Source of the DNA: Sipunculus nudus | Lineage: Eukaryota; Annelida; Sipuncula; Golfingiida; Sipunculidae | Assembly (NCBI GenBank): GCA_026874595.1 | Contig: CM049315.1 | Span: 69,635,916-69,699,915 of the forward strand | DNA length: 64,000 nt | Reading direction: 5' to 3' | Part shown: piece by piece, positions 59,688-64,000 of the stretch | Layout of the letters: the number at the start of each line of letters is the position of its first letter | How positions within the stretch are numbered: position 1 is the first letter of the stretch | Program-made: the position numbers and the translations under genes | Notes under the pieces: model-generated | Database searches by the model: none | Told to the model about the DNA's origin: nothing | Seen by the model: only the letters and a program-made list of their open reading frames with translations

Positions 59688-60515
59688 CTTGTCCTATTTC
59701 CTAAAACTTTTTTGTAGCTTTTTGCAATGAAATATTATTTAACAAATATTAAATAATATATACTATATCATTATTATCATGACAATTATCGTCATCGTCT
59801 TGTGACTTCATTAAATATATCACATTTTTAATCCCACTTATTACGTTCAGGTTGGTTCCTCCGCCCTTACTCACCCTATACGGGTCTGCAATGATTAATA
59901 TTTATTGAACAGTACCAGTCACTCCTCGCCCAGTTAGGTGATCACTTGACCTGATTATAATCAAAAAAGAACGGGCGGGTCAGGGTAAAACACGAGGTGA
60001 AACACGTTTATTAACTTTAACTTATATAATAACTCAAGTTTCCTCACAGTCCATCAGTTGTTCTCGATTATTCTGCTACAGCCGTTACAAGGTCATTTTA
60101 TATTAAGGTCTTATCTTAATACCTCAAGGGTCTTCTATCATCGGGGAAAAAGAATGAAAGTCCAGAATATGGTAAGGGCTCTCAGTGATTATGTTTAAAT
60201 AGACTGAGAATTTGATTTTAGTTTGGCCATAAAAAGATTCACTATGGCACCTATTTTTTAATACATCACTTCGGGGCTACAAATACAATTAAACTTCATT
60301 TTCCACCAGAAAACTTATCACAGTTTTTATGTCAAATTTAGCTTTAATACTAAAATTAAATACATTAATGAGAGAAATTAAAAGTGCGTCTAAATTAACG
60401 TATAATAATATATAATTTGAGTATAAATCATCGCTAGATATGAGTGACTCATCCGATATCTGACACATGTCAAAATACTGGTATCCTAAACTCACTTCGA
60501 ACCTTCATGTTTTAG
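59688..60515. other. Region upstream of the PLK4-like exons, no kinase exon seen
   Basis: No plus-strand segment with kinase motifs (glycine loop, HRD, DFG) and no other exon could be identified here or further upstream in the window. The acceptor at 60515 shows that exon 60516-60653 once had an upstream neighbour. Confidence 0.45.
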
Positions 60516-60653
60516 GTATACAGTCACAGTCAAGGAGAAGAGCGTTCATCCTCAGCCGATGACGTCACCAGTGGTCACGTGGACAGTGGTCCTACTCCTC
60601 CTCTGACGTCTTTTCGTCTGAAGTCTTATCGTCAGAAAATACGTAACGTCGTG
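60516..60653 (+). pseudogene. PLK4: PLK4-like exon A
   Basis: Acceptor ATGTTTTAG, donor GTAAGT, phase 0 to 0. A Ser/Asp-rich linker (GEERSSSADDVTSG) leads into PPLTSFRLKSYRQKIRN, the lead-in to polo box 1. Confidence 0.7.
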
Positions 60654-60961
60654 GTAAGTTACCGTTATTTATTATACCCAGCAATGAAGATAAACCTAAA
60701 GTGACATAATAAATGCTGATTTAATCTATTAACTCTTTTAAATAATACAGTCATTGATATCTTTTTGAAACAATTAAAATCAATTGCAGATCAAACTACT
60801 AACAGACAACTGAATCGAACCGAGAAATAGAAAAAACTGTGAAATATAAAATTTTATTATGTAACCCTTCCTGACTTTTCACTTATATGTAACTGAGTAG
60901 GGAGGCATGTAGTTAGAATAACATACAAGAGATAACATTTATCATTTCCATTCCACAACAG

Positions 60962-61203
60962 ATGACGATCACAGACGACTGTAGCGTGTACTTGGAGATC
61001 CTCAGAACTAAACAGGACCTGGAGATCGTGAGAGAAGTGATGAAGACCATCCCTGATGGTCGCGTGATACAGGTTTATCAGCCCCAGTGTGACTATACGA
61101 CAGTCAGTGACAGTCCAGTCAGCCCTGCAGCAGGCTCCGTCAGGGTGTAAAGCAACGACAGGCTGCCCAAGAAATACTGGAAGAAGTACCAGCATGCAGC
61201 AAG
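60962..61203 (+). pseudogene. PLK4: PLK4-like exon B with premature TAA
   Basis: Acceptor CCACAACAG, donor GTAAGT. It carries the polo box 1 strands VYLEILRTKQDLEIVREV and DGRVIQVYQP. TAA at 61148-61150 interrupts; the same frame continues after it with NDRLPKKYWKKYQHAA, so only one codon is affected. Confidence 0.75.
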
Positions 61204-61462
61204 GTAAGTACGGTGATCCTGTGACATTCTTTTTTGTGTTTTCATTTTATCTAAATCTTGTGTTTTGAAATAGAAAAAAAATACTTGTTTTCAAATTGTT
61301 TAACTGTTTTTTAACCTCCGTTCAACTTATTTAACTGCGTTTACATTTTGTTCCAATATAAATCATGAAAAATAAAGAATAAAGTATATGACAAATATAC
61401 GATGTTAAGTACAAATTATAAGTTTTTCCCAAAATATATATTGTTGTTTCCATTTCCTACAG

Positions 61463-61709
61463 ATTCGTTGACGTGGTCAAGTCCAAGACCCCAAAAGTGA
61501 CCATGTACACGGACCAGGCCAAGTGTATGTTGATGGAGAACGACAACCGTGACTTTGAGGCGACGTTTTATGGCGGAGGCAATGTCCGTTGTTATAATGA
61601 CGTCACGAGCATCACCCAGAGCGACGGAATTTATTTCAAGTTTGATTCTGAATCAAGCTCTGAAAAATTGGATCTTAAAACCAGACAACTCCTTTCACAC
61701 GCTATGAAG
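61463..61709 (+). pseudogene. PLK4: PLK4-like exon C (polo box 2), open
   Basis: Acceptor TTTCCTACAG, donor GTAAAT. It completes the Arg codon split from exon B and ends in phase 0. It is fully open and is the best-preserved exon (KVTMYTDQAKCMLMEND, DFEATFYGGGNVRCYND, GIYFKFDSES). Confidence 0.8.
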
Positions 61710-61904
61710 GTAAATATTCATGAAAATGTTTTAAAATAATTTTACATTAAGATATTTTTATATTGCACATTCAATCATATTTTTATGTGATATATAATAA
61801 TACCTATCCAAGAGTGTCTGTGTCGTATAGATGAAATAATATTAAAGAAGGTCAAACATATTTAAAAAAAAAAGACTAAAGGAATTCATGTTGCAAACAA
61901 ACAG

Positions 61905-62005
61905 TTTTTGTATTTAATTGTCTGTATTGTTTCCGTTTCGTCAGAAATGGACGATCACGAAGGATCAAGATCAGATGTGACCTGGTTCCCTGCTGTCATC
62001 GGGAG
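61905..62005 (+). pseudogene. PLK4: PLK4-like exon D, start uncertain
   Basis: Only the right half (SEMDDHEGSRSDVTWFPAVIGR region) resembles the family. The better-looking acceptor TTTCGTCAG would start it at 61945, but then exon C does not join in frame; phase is kept by a weak acceptor AAACAG at 61904. Donor GTAAG at 62006. Confidence 0.5.
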
Positions 62006-62454
62006 GTAAGAATCATGAGATTTGCATATTCTGGGACTCATTCATGCCAAGTACAGGGCGTGTGCATATATAAGCATATATATTTTTTTTATATTTATCT
62101 TCTAGTCGTTAATCATATGCTTATTAATTCTCACAGTATTATTTTTCTTAATTGTGCTGCATGTAAGTTGTTAAACATTCAAATTCCTCTTTGGCAATAA
62201 ATGATATCTTATCTTATATGATGACTTGATTATACAAATAGATTTATACACATAAAAGTGGGCAGTTAGTCTGAGAAAGTTCTGATTTATATGTTTGAGT
62301 CATTCCTAAAAAATAAATACGATCTAAATAATAATATGATTAATTTATATCATAGATTGCCTTCAGGACATTTAAATGTAATAATATGTTTAGTCCTTTA
62401 CTTTTACAAGGTAAATTGGTCTCTAATCACCATTATTTCTTTCTTTCTATCCAG

Positions 62455-62824
62455 ACGTCCATGCCATGGCTTTCCGAAGTCTATGTCCAGTTCATCAGGT
62501 TCGTCGTCTGTGAAAGAAAACCCAAGAAGCAGCACGCCAATCGACGGGAGGACAGATATATCTGCTACACCAGATGAGACGCTGTCGTCTGTTGAAATGG
62601 CGCCAAACCAGGACGAAACATTGTCGTCTGGCTCTGGCTGTAACAGTTTCCCTTTACCGTCACCAAGGATGCTCTGCCAAGTATTCGTCCACGGTATCGG
62701 TTGGGGAACTCAGTGGTCAAACAAGGCAGTGTCTGTTCAGTTCGATGACGGGTCAGAACTCTCACTGCAACCCAACCCCATGCATGGTCATCAAGTACAC
62801 GTGTCCAAAAGGAAACGCATAAAG
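62455..62824 (+). pseudogene. PLK4: PLK4-like exon E (linker and start of polo box 3) with frameshift
   Basis: Acceptor TTCTATCCAG, donor GTGTGT. A Ser-rich linker is followed by polo box 3 (VFVHGIGWGTQW, VQFDDGSELSLQPN). Around 62777-62783 the conserved reading switches frame, and in that frame a TAA occurs at 62819-62821. Confidence 0.7.
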
Positions 62825-63059
62825 GTGTGTATACTTAATGCCACTTAAACAACATTTTGTATTTTAATGCTACAACATACAAAGTATGTATTCCAAGTGA
62901 AACATGTATAAATTTCGGATTTTGATCTGGGTAAGGAGCCTACTTTTTAAACTTTAAATATGTTTTACTTTATAATATTAAATCGGGCTTAGTAGATGTC
63001 ACGAATTTAAAATGATAGTAATTATTAAAGGATAATGAAAATATAAATTTACTCAGAAT
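62825..63059. other. Non-coding downstream of PLK4-like exon E
   Basis: No continuation of polo box 3 is visible. Confidence 0.4.
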
Positions 63060-63352
63060 ATAACTTCATGTAATGTTCGGCCGGAGTCTGAGTCGCCAAC
63101 AGGAAAGAAACTGCAGAGGACGGGGGTCCAATGGGACCATGCATGTCCATCGACTGGTAAAGGGCAGCAAGAAATCTACAAATACAGAACCTGTGGAGAC
63201 TGAACAGTGGGAGCCGAGAAACCGAACAGAATAGTGGGATCCAGCAAAAGACTACTTTCAGGAAATGAGCACATGCACATGGACTGATTCAAAGCCTATG
63301 GAGAGAGTAATATGCATGTTACTCATTGTCTTATGATGATGATGATGATAAA
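63060..63352 (+). repeat. Unassigned GC-richer segment with (ATG)n tail
   Basis: About 280 bp clearly less AT-rich than its surroundings, ending in TATGATGATGATGATGATA at about 63333-63351. One frame reads RPESESPTGKKLQRTGVQW then ACPSTGKGQQEIYKYRT before a stop. A short-repeat tail on a foreign-looking block is typical of a 5'-truncated non-LTR retroelement, but no diagnostic motif is present. Confidence 0.35.
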
Positions 63353-64000
63353 AAACCGAGGTTACGGGCGAACGTAGTGTTTATTTGCTGTAAAAGTCCT
63401 TCAAGTTCTACCGCCATTTATTACAATAACAGTCAAATGTTTAAAAGTAATATCAGGCATTTGACTAAATTTGCTATACATGTGCGGCTTGCAGGCACAT
63501 AAAATATGTTAACGTATTGGTGATAAATATTGGAAATAAAGTTATGTGTATACAGGAGTTTAATGATTCTATCGCATGTATTGAGAGAGGGAAAGAGAGA
63601 GATAGAGGGAGAGTGAGAGAGAAATACGTACCTAAGATAGACAAAAAGACAGAGACAACAGACAACTCTTCTCTTTAATAAGAAGCCACAGCCCCATAAA
63701 CTTTCAAAGGTAAACGTCTTGGCTTGACTGAATCCCCCTTGACCCCTGACCCTGAAACGATCATTTCACAACCTTCTCCATATATCGGTAATAGATTGGT
63801 GAATATCAAGTGGACGAAAGAAAATTATGAACAAAATGATACATTTTTACATTCAGTCGATATGTGTGCACAGATAGCTTTGGTATATTGAGTATATATT
63901 TAGTCGATACAACGGATAATTGAATAGATACCAGTAATGATTTAAATTGTGTTGGTGAATTCGTTTTGCTTATGTTTACTTACTTTTGCGTTACCTATAC
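63353..64000. other. Non-coding end of window
   Basis: Contains a GA-rich stretch (about 63581-63622) and no recognisable exon. Confidence 0.4.

Larger units (their letters stand above)
60516..62824 (+). pseudogene. PLK4: PLK4/SAK-like polo-box region, five exons with lesions
   Basis: Exons with GT-AG borders: 60516-60653, 60962-61203, 61463-61709, 61905-62005 (start uncertain) and 62455-62824. In order they match the cryptic polo box and the start of polo box 3 of PLK4, the centriole-duplication kinase: LTSFRLKSYRQKIRNVV, ILRTKQDLEIVREVM, LPKKYWKKYQHAA, FVDVVKSKTPKVTMYT, AKCMLMENDNRDFEATFY, WFPAVIGR, then CQVFVHGIGWGTQWSNKAVS and VQFDDGSEL. Lesions: TAA at 61148-61150 where the family continues; exon 4 lacks the conserved segment before its start and keeps phase only from a weak acceptor at 61904; and a frame change near 62777-62783, after which the conserved strand continues in the next frame (CMVIKYTCPKG). 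No kinase or later polo-box exons are visible. It is a partial duplicate or pseudogene, unless these are sequence errors in a real gene whose other exons lie far away. Confidence 0.75.

Overview
The window is animal nuclear DNA. It is AT-rich, split into small exons with GT-AG introns, and loaded with microsatellites, retroelements and small DNA elements. A secreted PAN + F5/8 type C (discoidin) gene, a PLK4-like polo-box locus, a Gmr1-like gypsy element and a 2A-bearing non-LTR retrotransposon together fit a marine invertebrate, most likely a lophotrochozoan such as a bivalve mollusc. The species assignment is inference. There are no bacterial operons, CRISPR arrays or rRNA.

Layout. 1-7.7 kb: gene-poor, holding an inverted pair of a ~370 bp dispersed repeat, G-homopolymers and a short signal-peptide-like reading frame that runs into the first LTR. 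7.74-35.59 kb: the dominant structure, a head-to-tail array of six ~3.6 kb internal regions separated and flanked by seven LTRs (period ~4.5 kb), all transcribed on the minus strand. Each unit carries gag (N-terminal coil, SCAN-like capsid, zinc knuckle), a protease remnant with DTG, a short integrase remnant lying UPSTREAM of reverse transcriptase, RT (YVDD) and RNase H, which is followed directly by the polypurine tract. That order is the unusual one known from Gmr1-like Ty3/gypsy elements. The same stop codons and the same deletion junctions recur in all six units, so the element was already dead when the array grew. Neighbour-shared variants point to unequal recombination.

36.2-41.8 kb: a decayed APE-type non-LTR retrotransposon (minus strand). 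Its ORF1 begins with a hydrophobic leader and a 2A-like GDVERNPGP motif, followed by a coiled coil and an ORF1p-type domain. ORF2 has AP endonuclease and RT domains. 42.0-53.3 kb: a small F5/8C family on the minus strand. One gene looks intact (five exons including a 25-nt microexon; signal peptide + PAN/apple + F5/8C; 276 residues). A second copy has a truncated middle exon, and a third survives only as an exon fragment with a stop. A two-exon hypothetical lies between the first two. Small elements interrupt the introns: a GCGGATCCAG-TIR MITE pair, a 1.4 kb TIR-bounded element inside a (TA)n tract, and a 137 bp tandem duplication copying a splice acceptor.

53.4-60.5 kb: no convincing gene. 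It has a fold-back element, a 43 bp near-palindromic tandem repeat, short duplications and tRNA-like SINE debris. 60.5-62.8 kb (plus strand): five exons matching the cryptic polo box and the start of polo box 3 of PLK4/SAK. They carry an in-frame stop, a doubtful fourth exon and a frameshift, and no kinase exons are visible upstream, so this looks like a PLK4 pseudogene or partial duplicate unless the lesions are sequence errors. The window ends in a short unassigned GC-richer segment tailed by (ATG)n.

Two possible surprises deserve most attention. One is the six-unit, post-mortem tandem amplification of a Gmr1-like element. The other is the 2A-led ORF1 of the LINE. No wholly new defence or regulatory system could be supported.
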